A stretch of 64,000 bases of DNA from Elymus sibiricus (taxonomy: Eukaryota > Streptophyta > Magnoliopsida > Poales > Poaceae). The notes below the pieces were generated by a model. That model saw only the letters and a list, made by a program, of their open reading frames with translations, had not been told where the DNA came from and did not search any database. The stretch covers positions 140,307,148 to 140,371,147 of the forward strand of contig CM077665.1 of NCBI GenBank assembly GCA_039707655.1, given 5' to 3'. Positions 31,707 to 43,072 of this stretch are shown here, in pieces (positions within the stretch are counted from its first letter, which is position 1; every line of letters begins with the position of its first letter). Both the position numbers and the translations under genes were made by a program.

Positions 31707-33342
31707 TGATACGTCTCCAACGTATCTATAATTTATGAAGTATCCATGCCATGTTTACAATAATTCTATATGATTTTGGTATGATTTTATTAGAACTAAC
31801 CCGGACTGACGCTGTTTTCAGCAGAACTACCATGGTGTCGTTTTTTGTGCAGAAATAAAAGTTCTCGGAATGGGCTGAAAATTTACGGAGAATATTTTTG
31901 GAAAATATAAAAAATACTGGAGCAAAAAGATACCGGAGAGGAGTCCCGAGGCAGCCACAAGCCTAGGGGGCGCCCCCCCCCCCTAGGGCGCGCCCCCCTG
32001 GCTTGTGGGTCCCTTGGGAGTCCCCTTGACGTGAGACCGACGCCAAAAATTCCTATAAATACCAAAACCCCCAGAAAGAAACCTAGATCAGGAGTTCCGC
32101 CGCCGCAAGCCTCTGTAGCCATGAAAAACCAATCGGGAGCCCGTTCCGGCACCCTGCCAGAGGGGGAAACCATCACCGGAGGCCATCCTCATCATCCCGG
32201 CGGTCTCCATGACGAGGAGGGAGTAGTTCACCCTCGGGGCTGAGGGTATGTACCAGTAGCTATGTGTTTGATCTCTCTCTCTCGTGTTCTTGAGATGGCA
32301 CGATCTTGATGTATCGCGAGCTTTATTAATATAGATGGAACATATGGAGTTTTCCCCTCTCTATCTTCTTGTGATGAATTGAGTTTTCCCTTTGAAGTTT
32401 TCTTATCGGATTGAGTCTTTAAAGGATTTGAGAACACTTGATGTATGTCTTGCGATGGGATATCCGTGGTGACAATGGGATGTTCTATTGATCCACTTGA
32501 TGTATGTTTTGGTGATTACTTGCGGGTTCCGTGACCTTGGGAATCTATGCATAGGGGTTGGCACGTGTTTTCATCTTGACTCTCCGGTAGAAACTTTAGG
32601 GCACCCTTTGAAGTTCTTTGTGTTGGATTGAACATGATGAATCTGAAATTGTGTGATGCATATCGTATAATCAAGCCCATGGGTACTCGTGGTGACATTG
32701 GAGTATCTAGGTGACATTAGGGTTTTGGTTGATGTGTATCTTAAGGTGTTACTTTAGTACGAACTCTAGGGCTGTTCATGACACTTATAGGGATCGCTCA
32801 TACGATTGATCGGAAAAGATGACTTTGAGGTGATTTCATACCCTACAATAATTTCTTCGTTTGTTCTCCGCTATTTGTGACTTTGAAGTGAACTCTTTGT
32901 CGCACGTGAGGGATTTACATATGATTCAACTATGTCAGTATTGTTGAGAGAACTTGCACTAGTGAAAGTATGAACCCTAGGCCTTGTTTTCAAGCATTGC
33001 AATACAGTTTTTGCTCACTTTTGTTACTTTCTACCTTGCTGTTTTTATATTTTGAGATTACAAAAACTTATATCTACCATCCATATTGCACTTGTATCAC
33101 CATCTCTTTGCCGAACTAGTGCACCTATACAATTTGCCATTGTATTGGGTGTGTTGGGGACACAAGAGATTTCTTGTATTTGATTGCAGGGTTGTTTGAG
33201 AGAGACCATCTTCATCCTACACCTCCCACGGATTGATAAACCTTAGGTCATCCACTTGAGGGAAAATTGCTACTGTCCTACAAAACTCTACGCTTGGAGG
33301 CCCAACAAAGCCTACAAGAATAAAGTTGCGTAGTAGACATCG
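31707..33342 (+). repeat. Element B 3' LTR
   Basis: 1636 bp, matches 25914-27522 with scattered substitutions and one 27-bp length difference near its end. Confidence 0.9.
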
Positions 33343-33798
33343 CCTCACTATGGGTAGATCTTCACGAAGTAGGCGATCTCCTTGCCCGTACAAACTTCTT
33401 GGTTCAACTCCACAACACGAAGTAGGAGGCTCCCAAGCGACACCTAACCAATCTAGGAGGCACCACCCTCCAAAAGGTAATAGGCTCGGTAATGTCGATG
33501 AACTCCTTGCTCTTGTGCTTCAAGATGATAGACTCCTCAACGCACAATCACTCTCTCATAGATTTGGCTATGGTGGAAGAGATTGATTTGGTGGAAAGCA
33601 ACTTGGGGAGGCTAGAGATCAAGATTCATATGGATGGAGTGGAATAGCTTGATCTCAACACATGAGTAGGTGGCTCTCTCTCAGAAAATTGGATGGGGCG
33701 AGTATGGAATAGTTCTGAGTGCTTCTCTTTTGAGTGGGTGGTGGTGAAGGGGTATATATAGGCATCCCCAAAAATCCAACCGTTACACCTAAAGTGAC

Positions 33799-34270
33799 CA
33801 ACTCGGTGACACCAAAGTGTAAAACTCGATGGTACCGAGTTGCTCCAAAGGTAGAAACTTTTGAATCTCAGTGAGACCGATACAGAAATCTCGGTGGTAC
33901 CGATAAGATGACCAACGGTCAGATTGCACAACTCAGTGAGACCGATTCTCAATTTTCGGTGGTACCAATTCTTGACAACAGCTAACCAGAAAGTTGGTCC
34001 AAAACTCGGTGAGACCAATTCACAAAACTCGGTGGTACCGATTCTTGAGAATGGCTAACCAGAAAGTTGGTCCAAATCTCGGTGAGACCGATTGGCAAAA
34101 CTCGTTGGTACCGATTCTTGAAAATAGGATACCCGAAAGATGGCAACTGAATTCGGTGGCACCGAATGGAATGATGGTAGTACCGAGATGCTAGGGTTTG
34201 GCATTGGATCTGTCTAGGGTTTGAATCTCGGTGAGACCGAATAGGAATTGTTGGTCTTACCGATTTGAGT
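33799..34270. repeat. Palindromic module array in Copia-1 5' LTR
   Basis: Counterpart of 18690-19160 with the same module order. Modules show several substitutions relative to the other LTR, mainly in CpG positions of CTCGGTG. Confidence 0.85.
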
Positions 34271-34628
34271 GGTAGGGTTCTAGACAGAGTATTTGTGGGA
34301 GAGTTTGTGGGTGTTTTTGGTGACTATCACTTGTGCACGTGGAGCATCTTGTTCACCAACAGTACCTTACCCCATTTTAATAGTATTGGCTTTCCTATGG
34401 ACTCAAGGTGATTTCTCACAAAGTAAAATGTAGAGTCCTCTTGCTTGAAGCTTTGCCAATCCATTTCCTTGCATCTAGGGGTTTCTCCTCACAATCCTTT
34501 TTGCCAACCCATCTCTCTCTATGGACTTTCACCTGGAATACACTAGGTAGAAATATTAGTCCAAGAGACAATGTATGTTGTCATAAATTATCAAAACCAC
34601 CAAGGGAGCATATTGTGCTTTCAGTAGT

Positions 34629-35328
34629 ATATGCCTATATGATGTTGTACTCTAATGTATTTCAATTATGAAATCCTGGTTGCCGTAATACAAAATAAAA
34701 TATATTGTGTGCTTGATCTAAAGTATCAATTTGTTTACTAGCTGGATTATAAATAATAGAGCAATTAGCCTGATTATTGGGGTTTCATATTGCAGACGGT
34801 TTCTCATAGAACACCGTCAGCGATGACCTCAACAAACCCACACGCTTGCTGGAAAATTGGCGTGTTGGATCAGTGAACAATCACACACGATTTCCGGGTG
34901 CAAACTGTGTGTGCTGGAAAACCCATTCGCAAACATTTTCACATAAAGCGTGTGTGTGGTGGACAGCCCTATGCCAAACAGTTTCTTCTAGGCACCGTGT
35001 GTGATGGCCACCCCTAACACAGACGATGTTAAGCAGAAAATTGTGTGTGATGTACAATTCGAATGGAAACATATGTTTGGGATTGACCGTGTGGGATGGT
35101 ATGCACATCTCACACGATTTCTCCTAAATACCTGTTTGTGATAGTCCTTCCAATCGCACACGACATAATTTTGCCTATCGTGTGTGACCGGGAACAGGCA
35201 TCGCCAACGGGGTTTTCGTGTGGTGTCCGATAGGCCCCCCTATCACCCACACAAGCAAGGCGACGGTTTGAAACTACATCACGGAAAGGGGTTAAAAACC
35301 GTTTGTATAGCAGGCGCCTGCACTAGTG
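34629..35328. repeat. CACTA right end with subterminal repeats
   Basis: Runs from the Copia-1 target duplication to CACTAGTG. Motifs such as ACTGTGTGTGCTGG (34906), GCGTGTGTGGTGG (34948), CCGTGTGTGATGG (34998), TTGTGTGTGATG (35041) and TCGTGTGTGACC (35179) mirror the left end. The last 20 bp contain a small palindrome, CAGGCGCCTG. Confidence 0.75.
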
Positions 35329-35356
35329 GCAGATCACAAGTATCAGGAAGGATTTC

Positions 35357-35374
35357 TGGTGCCATTGCGAGGGA
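35357..35374 (+). promoter_or_regulatory. Element D primer binding site, degenerate
   Basis: TGGTGCCATTGCGAGGGA, differing at four positions from the tRNA-Asp type site of A and B; two of the differences look like CpG decay. It lies 11 nt after the LTR end AGTATCA (35345). Confidence 0.75.
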
Positions 35375-35510
35375 GTATCACCAACTTACTATCAAGTACC
35401 TATTCACAAATTATCATTCACTTGTTCTACTTTTTATTTTCTGTTATATTTTATTTGCTATAAAAAACAAAAATACAAAAATATTTATCTTTGCTAGTTT
35501 GCTTGTTACT

Positions 35511-36278
35511 ATGGGTAGTCTTACTTATGTTCCCTTTACTCCAGAGAATGAGATGCCTAATTTTAAATAAAGGGGAGGAGAAAGTTTGCGAGATGCTTGG
35601 CATAGGATTTGCAATGCTCAAAATAAATCAATTCATAAGAAATCCCCCAATATCTTGCTTCATAACTTTTATGTGGGTATTACTCCTTGGTATAGGTTCG
35701 TACTTGATACTATTGCCGGTGGTAATTTCTTAATGAGTCACACTTCGGATGCTTTCAAAGCCATGGAAAATTTAGTTGAGTCACCACCCATCATTATTAA
35801 TGAAACTACTTTGACCTTGGAACATGTTATGCAAAGGCTTGAGATTATTGAAAATAAATTTTCCACTAAAGAACAAATTGAGGAGTTGGATAAAAAGATT
35901 CATAATCATAACACTCAATTCGGGTCAAAGATAGGAATCACTTTGAAAGCATTAAAGGATAAAGATACAACTATTAATGAGCGGGTAGAGCAAGGTTTTG
36001 GTAAAATTGATAAAATAGAAAAAGTATTTGATAAGATGGGTTCCGCTTTCACTCCATCCAAATCTAATTCTAGTACCTCTCAAGGAAAGAATTCTAAAAC
36101 TATGTATGTCCCCAAGAATACTAGTATCACTTCTATTAAAAGAGATGATGATCTTAAGATGATTAATGTGCAACCCGATTTTAAAAACTTGATAAAAGAT
36201 CCTATCATCAAGCTTCCTCATTTTAGGAAACGTGGTTGTGTGATTGAGGGTCTTGAGACCAACGATGACAACACTTGA
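35511..36278 (+). pseudogene. Element D gag-like gene with an in-frame stop
   Basis: Starts at ATG 35511, in frame with the longer ORF 35586-36278, and is interrupted by one TAA at 35568-35570. The part after it matches the Athila/Gypsy gag style: a DAWHRICNAQ helix, FYVGITPWYRFVLDTIAGG, and a C-terminal coiled coil (LEHVMQRLEIIENKFSTKEQ). The sequence then ends without a zinc knuckle, protease or RT, so only the N-terminal half of gag remains. Codon use is AT-rich like the surrounding element. It would be a capsid-like protein if the stop were absent. Confidence 0.7.
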
Positions 36279-39149
36279 TCATTTGCATTATGCCTAGCTA
36301 GGGGCGTAAAACAATAGCGCTAGTTGGGAGGCAACCCAATAGTTATCTTATTTTTCTTGTTTTACTTTATGTTTTGGTTTGATAACATGATTTTTTCTAC
36401 TGTAATGATTGTGTTTTTATGTTTTAATTAGTGTTTGTGCCAAGTAAAGGCATTGGGATGACTTGCATGATGAGTAGAATTGATACGGTGCAAAAACAGA
36501 CACTTTAGCATCTAGTGTAGAACTTCTCTGATTTTACTGGAATGTATTTTTGATCCTAATTTCTTACAAAATATTGCTATACAAATTCCACACGTTTTCC
36601 TAATGTTTCGGAATTTTTGGAGTTACATAAGTATAGTTATTTATAGATCATTACAGACTATTCTGTTTCAGACAGATTCTGTTTTTGCTTGATAGTTTGC
36701 TTATTTTGATGATGTTATGGATTATATCGGGGGGTATAACTCATGGAGGAGTTAGAATACAGTACCTTATTCAATAATAAAATATTAATCAATTTATAAT
36801 AGTACCTAAAGTGTTTGATATGTTTATTATACTAACAGATCTCACGAAGGTTTCTGTTGAGTTTTGTGTGTTGAAGTTTTCAAGTTCTAGGTGTTATCAC
36901 GATGGATGAAGGAATAAGGAGCGGCAAGAGCCTAAGCTTGGCGATGCCCAAGGCACCCCAAGTCAAATTCTAGGAATACTCAAGCGTCTAAGCTTGGGGA
37001 TGCCCTGGAAGGCAACCCCTCTTTCGTCTCAATCCATCGGTAAGTCACTTGGAGCTATATTTTTATTCATCACATGATATGAGTTTTGCTTGGAGCGTCA
37101 TTTGTTTTAGTTTCCTTTTGTTTTAGTTTTCCACAATCATTGTTTGTTGGACATATCCAGTTGAGAGAGAAACATGTTCATCATGATTTTCTAGAATACT
37201 CTATGTGCTTCACTTATATCTTTTGAGCTTAGCAGTTGCTCTAGTACTTCACTTATATCGTTTTGAGCACGGTGGCGTATAGATTTTATAGAAATAATTG
37301 CACTCTTGTTCTTCACTTATATTTGTTTGAGAGTTAATAAATAGTGACGGTAACTTGCATGGGTTATAAGACTAGTCCAAAAATAATATATATTCAATGA
37401 GTGAATAATCAAAACCACATGTAGCACATAAAAGAGAAATTGTGGGTTAATGATATTGATGTGGTAATATGAAAGGGCGTGAGTGCATGGTTGTTGGTTA
37501 GTAGAAATATCGATAGTTAAAGGGTGTTAATTTGTTGTCCATCTAAATATTGGTTATGGCATGGTGATGATGTGTGAGCATTCTTGTTCCTCGTTGAAAT
37601 CCTAGTGTTGTTTAGGCCGAAGGCGCGTGATGGTTAACTCCTCCCAACCTCCTCCCTAGGGGCATGCGGGTAGTACTTTGCTTCGAGAGAGCTAATAAAA
37701 CCTTGCAATAAGTATGTGAGTTCTTTATGACTAATGTGAATCCATGGATGTACACACTCTCACCTTTCCATATTTGCTAGCCTCTTCGGTACCATGCATT
37801 GCCCATTCTCACCTCGAGGATCGGTGCATTCTTCGCCGGTGCATCCAAACCCCGCGGCATGATACAGTTTGTTGCACATAAGCCTCATTATATCTTCCTC
37901 AAAACAGTCACCATACCTACCTATTATCGCATTTCCATAGCCATTCTGAGATATATTGCCATGCAACTTCCAACGTTACATCATATGACTGCTACACTCA
38001 TTGCCATATTGCTTTGCATGATCATGTAGTTGATAGTATTTGTGGAAAAGCCACCGTTCATCATTGTTTACATGCTACAGTAGATCATTGCACATCCTGG
38101 TACACTTCGAGAGGCATTCTTATAGAGTCATATTGTTTAGTAGTTTTTCATATCGAGTTGTAAGTAAATACAAGTGTGATGTTCATCATTATTAGGGCAC
38201 TGTCTCAGTGAGGAAAGGATGATGGAGACAATGATTCCCCCACAAGTCGGGATGAGACACCGGACGAAAAATAAAAGAAAAAAAGGAGAGAAAAAAAGAA
38301 AGAGAAAAAGAAAGCAAGAAAAAAAGGAAAAAGAAAGAAAGAAAACAAGAAAAAGAGAAAAAATAAAATAAATAAATGAGAGAAAAGAGAGAAGGCACTG
38401 TGCTACTACCTTTTTTTCCACACTTGTGCCTCAAAGTGGCACCATGTTTTTCATATAGAGAGTCTCTTGTTTTGTCACTTTCATATGCTAGTGGGAATTA
38501 ATCGTTTTAGAGCTTGGCTTGTATATTCCGATGACAGGTTCCTCAAATGCCCGAGGTCTTCATGAGCAAGCAACTTGGATGCACACCCACTTAGCTTCAA
38601 TCGAGCTTTCATACACTTATAGCTCTAGTGCATACGTTGCATGGCAATCCCTACTCCTCGCATTGATATCTATTGATGGGCATCTCCATAGCCCGTTGAT
38701 ACGCTGAGTTGATGCAAGACTTTCTTCTCCACTTTTTACCCCTTTGATACCTACCACCATATTTTATTCCACCCATATGTTATATCCATGGTTCACGCTC
38801 ATATATTGCATGAGTAATAAAAAGCTGAAGCGCATTAAAAAGTACGATCCAATTGCCTGACTTAACACCGTGGTGCTTGACATTTGTATTTATGTGGTTA
38901 AGACGGAGCCATGCCATGCTAATATGATAAAATGAATGGGGGTAAACATTCTTTAAGAATTGTATATTTTGAATATTGATGATTATGTTACTTATGTTTA
39001 TGGATATTACTATGTTGATGTTTATTGATTCATCGTTTCTCAATGATCACAACTGTAATAGATTACATGTTGGGTAGCATGTCACAGCAAAAATTCTATT
39101 TTTATCATTTACCTACTCGAGGATGAGCAGGAATTGAGCTTGGGGATGT
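36279..39149 (+). other. Element D non-coding region and polypurine tract
   Basis: Holds the hairpin GTTGGGAGGCAACCCAAT (36323-36340), PPT-like motifs at 36934-36947 and 36990-37003, and the true tract at 39136-39149. A purine run lies at about 38265-38385 (AAAGAAAGAGAAAAAGAAAG style), the counterpart of the pyrimidine run in A at 13480-13560. No pol. Confidence 0.65.
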
Positions 39150-40719
39150 TGATACGTCTCCAACGTATCTATAATTTTTTATTGTTCCATGCTATCATAT
39201 TATCGTTCTAGGATGCTTTTTGGGCATTTATTTGTCAATTCATATTATTTCTTAGCACTAAACTATTAACCTAGTGTGAAGTGCCAGTTGTTGTTTTCTG
39301 CATGTTTTTGGCTTTTCAGGTTTATAGTACCAAACGAAGTCCAATTGCCACGAAACTTTTTGATGATTTTTTCTGGACCAAAAGAATACCTGGAAGCTTC
39401 GGGAGAAGACCGGAGGCCGCACGAGAGAGCCACGAGCCAACAGGGCGCACCCAGGGGGTGTGGTCGTGCCCTGTTGGGTCGTGGCCCCCCTCTCGTCTCC
39501 CGATGTCCCTCTTTGGCCTATAAATTCACATATATTATGAAAACCCTAGGAGAGCTCCCGAAACACTTTTTCTGTCGCCGCAAGTCTCTGTTCCTCCGTG
39601 TACCTATCTGGATCCCTGTTCCAGTGCCCTGCCGGAGGGGGATCGATCACAGAGGGCCTCTTCATCAACCTTGCTGCTCCCATGATGATGTGTGAGCAGT
39701 CTACCACAGACCTACAGGTCCATAGCTAGTATCTAGATGGCTTTGTCGCTATCTCTATGTTCTTCAATACAAAGTTCATCGCATCTTCACAATGATCTAT
39801 TCGATGTAATCACTTTGTGCGGTGCGTTTGTTGGGATCCAATGAATTATGGGTTTATGTTCAGATTATTCATGAAAAATATTTGAGTCTCCTCTGAATAT
39901 TTATTTGATTCTTATTTGCATGATTATTATAGCTTCGTATTTCTCTCCGATCTATCGGTTTAGTCTGGCCAACTAGATTGGTTTATCTTCGGTGGGAGAG
40001 GTTCGTTGTAGTAGGTTCAATCTTGCGGTGGTCTATATCCTAGTGACAAGGTAGGGGACAAGACACATATTTGTATTGCTTCTACTAAAGACAAAACGAT
40101 GGGGTTTATTCATATTAGTTGAGTTTACTTTGTCCACATCATGTCATCTTTCTCCAAGCATTACTCTGTTTGTCATGAATTTAATACCTAGAGAGGCAAG
40201 CATAGAAGCGCTCTCGAAGTGGAGTAATAGTAGTAGGTGCAGGCAGGAGTCAGCCTACTTGTATATGGACGTGATGCATATATGCATGATCATTGCCATG
40301 AATATCACATAACTATGTGCTTTTCTATCAATTCCCAACAGTAATTTGTTTACCCACCGCATGCCTACTTCGAGAGAGATGTCACTAGAGAACACTATGC
40401 CCCCCGGGTCTATTCACTTATATATTTACAAATGCTACTATTTCCTTGCTGCCATTATTTCTTTTTTATTTATTTTGCAATTTATATTTATCCAACTATC
40501 AACTACATTACTTATCTACTTGCAAGTAACGAGTTCAAGGGGCTTGACAACCCTCTTGCCCGCGTTAGGTGCAAGTGTTTGCTTTTTTGTTCGTAGGAGC
40601 TGAAGACGGGAGTTGCGTTGTCCTCCTATTGGTTCGATAACCTTGGTTCTCACTAACGGAAATACTTATCAATACTGTGATGCATCATCCGCTCCTCTTC
40701 GCAGAAAAACCCAACGCAG
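39150..40719 (+). repeat. Element D 3' LTR, about 14 bp short
   Basis: Starts TGATACGTCTCCAACG. TATA box TATAAAT at 39519-39525. It matches the 5' LTR remnant up to CCCAACGCAG and then diverges, so the last 14 bp (to AGTATCA) are missing. Confidence 0.85.
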
Positions 40720-40901
40720 GGCACGCGTAGGGAGGGGGAGAGGTTCCCCAGAGGTCTCACGTGGCATGGGCGAGCTCGAGAAGGCTCGGGAGCGACGTGT
40801 CGAGTGGCCATGGAGGTGGGGATGGCGGAAAGACCGTGGATAGGGCCACCGTGGCGTGCCGGGGAGGAAAAAGGAGGGTAAGGGATCCAGAGCGAGCGCA
40901 T
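40720..40901. other. GC-rich unassigned segment
   Basis: 182 bp of GC-rich DNA between the broken LTR end and a CACTA terminus. No terminal repeat or ORF that I can support. Confidence 0.3.
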
Positions 40902-43072
40902 CACTACCGGGAAAAGGCTTATAGGTGACCCCAACAAGTGGCGGGCCAGGCGAGGCACCCACCACAGCTAATTCTGAAATCCTGCAGTGGCGGGTAAGAG
41001 TTCGTGCTCACCATAGCTGCACGCATAGCAGTGGCGAGCGTGTACACTTGCTCGCCATAGCTGAACCATTCCAAATCTTATCCCGTGATGAAACACAGTG
41101 GATGCGAGTCTTGCCCGCCACTGCTACTTGTATTAGTTGTGGCGGGCTTGCCTCTGCACCGACAACTACTAAATGGCCGTAACTTTTGCAAGGGGTGTCC
41201 CAAGAGGTCATTTAAGCAGCGGTAGGCTCCTGTTAGGGACCACCACAGCTTGTTGCCGTTCGTGTGGCGGACCGTATACAAAGCCTGCCACTCGTAATTC
41301 CACTACGCGGGCGGTTCAATTATCACAAAAACCGTTCTCCCCGTGTCGTCTCTCCCCCCTCACATCTCGTCCGAGTCGCGGCCGCGCCCCTCGGTGCTGT
41401 TGCTCCTCGCCGCCGCACGCGCCCCTGTCACCTATCGCCCCTTGCCGCCGCGCGCGCCCTCATCGCCCCTCACCCCCGTGCCACTCGTCGTCGCCGCCCC
41501 CCTCCTCCGCTGCCGCGGGCGCGCATGGCCTCCTCCTCCAACACCGGAGGAGGCATCTCATCATCGCTGCCCTTGCCAAGCTTCACCCCGATGGCTAGCG
41601 GTGCAGGCATGTCCCCCTCCCCTGCCAACATCGAAGACATCGGGATGCATTCGAACTCCAAGTGTTTCACCTCTCCGGTATGCATTGTCAGATTTGTGCC
41701 TAGTGTAAATATTAGTAGTTTAGAAATACATGCCAATGTTTCTTAGTGTTATTTTGTATGATGGTCAGATCTGTGTTTAGGGTAAATATATACTAGTAAT
41801 TTGGAAATATTTGGTAAGTTTATGCGTAGGAACCCATCTAGTGTGGTTGACTTATAATTGTACGTTATGACCTGAGTGCCAATGTTTTTGCGAAACGTCG
41901 ATTCATTTCCGTTTTGCCGAATTTCTGGCACTCGTTATGTCCTCTTGTTAGCAGAGGTCATGTCGAATTTTTCTTTCATTTTTTAACTAGGATCCATTGT
42001 AGTATCGTTGGCTTATATTTGCAGGTCTCGACATGAGTGCCAATGTTTTGGCGAAACGTCAATTCATTTTTGTTTCGCCGAATTTCTGGCACTCGTTATG
42101 TCATCTTTTTAGCAAAGGTCAGGTCAAAATTTTCTTTCAATTTTTTATGCATCATGGCTCATAATTGCACACTAAATTTTAGCAAACCCAACAAATGCAT
42201 TCTGGAGAACCGGACCCCTCAGCTCAGCGTTGTAAAAAGGGCAGAAAGTGAAACAAGAAATCAGCCAATGAACCTACCACCAGTAAGCCACCAGGAGAAG
42301 ATGTGGTGAATGTTTCTGTCAGTCGTTGCTTCATGAGAATGTTTAAGAACGATGAACCGATGTTGCCAAAACACAAGTTGAGTGCACTAAACGTTAAAAT
42401 TCAGCTTCGACACAAAGACGTAGTAGCTAGGTCAGGAAAGGATGAGATGTATTACACCACCAATGTTATAGAGGGGCTTGGATTTGTCAACGAAAACCCC
42501 ACTGATAAAATATATCTTGGATTTGATAGTGTGGTCAACGACAATATTTTCTATGTGGACGTAATCAAGCCATCTTTAATGAGGCTTTGGTCACTCTGGC
42601 ATGCTACAAATCCATTACTCCAGAATGAGGAAGTTCACTTCCTTGATCCGTATCTCATGCATTGGGCTAATGTGGATTCTGATAAAGGCCAATGTCTTAT
42701 GGTGAATTACCTCCACAAGGCCATTCTTCGTAGTCCTCAGCACAAGCACAACATTATCGTGCCTTACTTCGAAATGTAAGTTCATTTCTTTTTGCTTGCA
42801 CATATACACTTGGGTACTTTGATGTCAATTTAACTAATGTTGCATTGTTCAATTGTTTTGCGCAACAATGAACACTGGATCATCATTGCACTGATGCCCC
42901 AGGACGGCCGAGTTTATTTCTTTGATTCCAGGACAGACCTAAGAAGTCGTGGACCGATCTGAAGAAAGTTCTCAATCCTGCTCTTCTTATGTGTCATAAA
43001 TTCGACCGTAAGAACATGCCGCATTCGCAGTACAAATTTAACACTAGCTTGATGGATGACTATGCCATGGTC
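40902..43072 (+). mobile_element. CACTA fragment with Ulp1-like cargo
   Basis: Begins CACTACCGGGAAAAGG, a CACTA-type terminus. It is followed by subterminal repeats around CAGTGGCGGG / GCCCGCCACTG on both strands (40933-41300). A multi-exon pseudogene follows. The right end is cut at about 43072 by element C sequence, and no matching terminus is seen in the window, so the element is truncated. Confidence 0.65.
41525..43072 (+). pseudogene. Ulp1-like (peptidase C48) cargo pseudogene, 3'-truncated
   Basis: Exon 1 is likely 41525-41678 (MASSSNTGGGISSSLPLPSF, donor GTATGC). A further exon opens after an acceptor at about 42181 (AAATTTTAG). The main exon, 42303-42778, encodes 158 codons ending NIIVPYFEM before GTAAGTTC. 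The next exon (from about 42868) encodes EHWIIIALMPQ and VYFFDS. The HW and FDS pattern matches the catalytic His and Asp of Ulp1/SENP-type cysteine proteases often carried by plant transposons. The expected downstream Gln and Cys are lost where the gene breaks at 43072. An in-frame TGA lies near 42249, and the acceptor before the last exon looks mutated. Confidence 0.6.

Larger units (their letters stand above)
25914..33342 (+). mobile_element. Element B, non-autonomous Gypsy (same family as A)
   Basis: The target duplication CCTCA is at 25909-25913 and 33343-33347. LTRs are 25914-27522 (1609 bp) and 31707-33342 (1636 bp); the 27-bp difference is one small deletion near 27490 in the 5' LTR. 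The last base is G where A has A (ACATCG rather than ACATCA). Internal DNA of 4184 bp holds a primer site, one frameshifted ORF, a hairpin, five PPT-like motifs and no pol. Confidence 0.92.
10704..34623 (-). mobile_element. Copia-1, Sirevirus-like Copia retrotransposon
   Basis: The termini are TGTAGGATCAC...GTGCTTTCA, with a 5-bp target duplication GTAGT at 10699-10703 and 34624-34628. The primer site TGGTATCAGAGC (initiator Met tRNA) reads on the minus strand at 25502-25513. The polypurine tract is at 19515-19530. Minus-strand gag, protease, integrase, RT and RNase H are present in Copia order. Without the nested elements A and B the LTRs are 1676 and 1674 bp and the internal part is 6001 bp. 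Repeated PPT-like motifs and palindromic LTR modules are hallmarks reported for the Sirevirus lineage. LTR copies differ by roughly 2-3% by eye, so insertion is fairly recent. All coding parts carry lesions. Confidence 0.92.
25516..34623 (-). repeat. Copia-1 5' LTR, split by element B
   Basis: LTR parts are 25516-25913 and 33348-34623. Element B interrupts it, with one 5-bp duplication removed. Length without B is 1674 bp. It carries the palindromic module array at 33799-34270 and a minus-strand TATA box at 33753-33760. Confidence 0.9.
2289..35328. mobile_element. CACTA transposon, nested inside D 5' LTR
   Basis: The left terminus is CACTACTACAG (2289) and the right terminus is CTGCACTAGTG (ending 35328). 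They form imperfect inverted repeats: CACTA plus 4 of the next 7 bases. A 3-bp target duplication, GCA, is present at 2286-2288 and 35329-35331, as expected for this superfamily. Removing one GCA and the element rejoins the LTR reading ...CCCAACGCAGATCACAAG. Subterminal repeats of the GTGTGCGAT type fill both ends. Without the inserted Copia-1 it is about 9.1 kb. No TNP2-like transposase is visible; cargo ORFs occupy the left 8 kb. It is therefore non-autonomous. Confidence 0.88.
1788..40719 (+). mobile_element. Gypsy element D, outer host of the nest
   Basis: The two LTR copies are 1788-2288 (plus 35332-35345) and 39150-40719. They align along the shared part, which begins GGAGTAATAGTAGTAGG. 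A tRNA-Asp type primer site is at 35357-35374, a gag-like pseudogene at 35511-36278, and a polypurine tract at 39136-39149. No protease, RT, RNase H or integrase is visible, so the element is non-autonomous (internal region 3.8 kb). Its 5' LTR was first shortened on the left by fusion to CACTA-like DNA and then split by the 33-kb CACTA. The LTR start TGATACGTCTCCAACG is shared with elements A and B, so these are related Triticeae Gypsy families; I do not assign a family name. Confidence 0.85.

Noticed and set aside
40613..40965. Small ORFs on both strands at the D LTR end
   Set aside because: They span the LTR break and GC-rich DNA; no shared frame with any neighbour.
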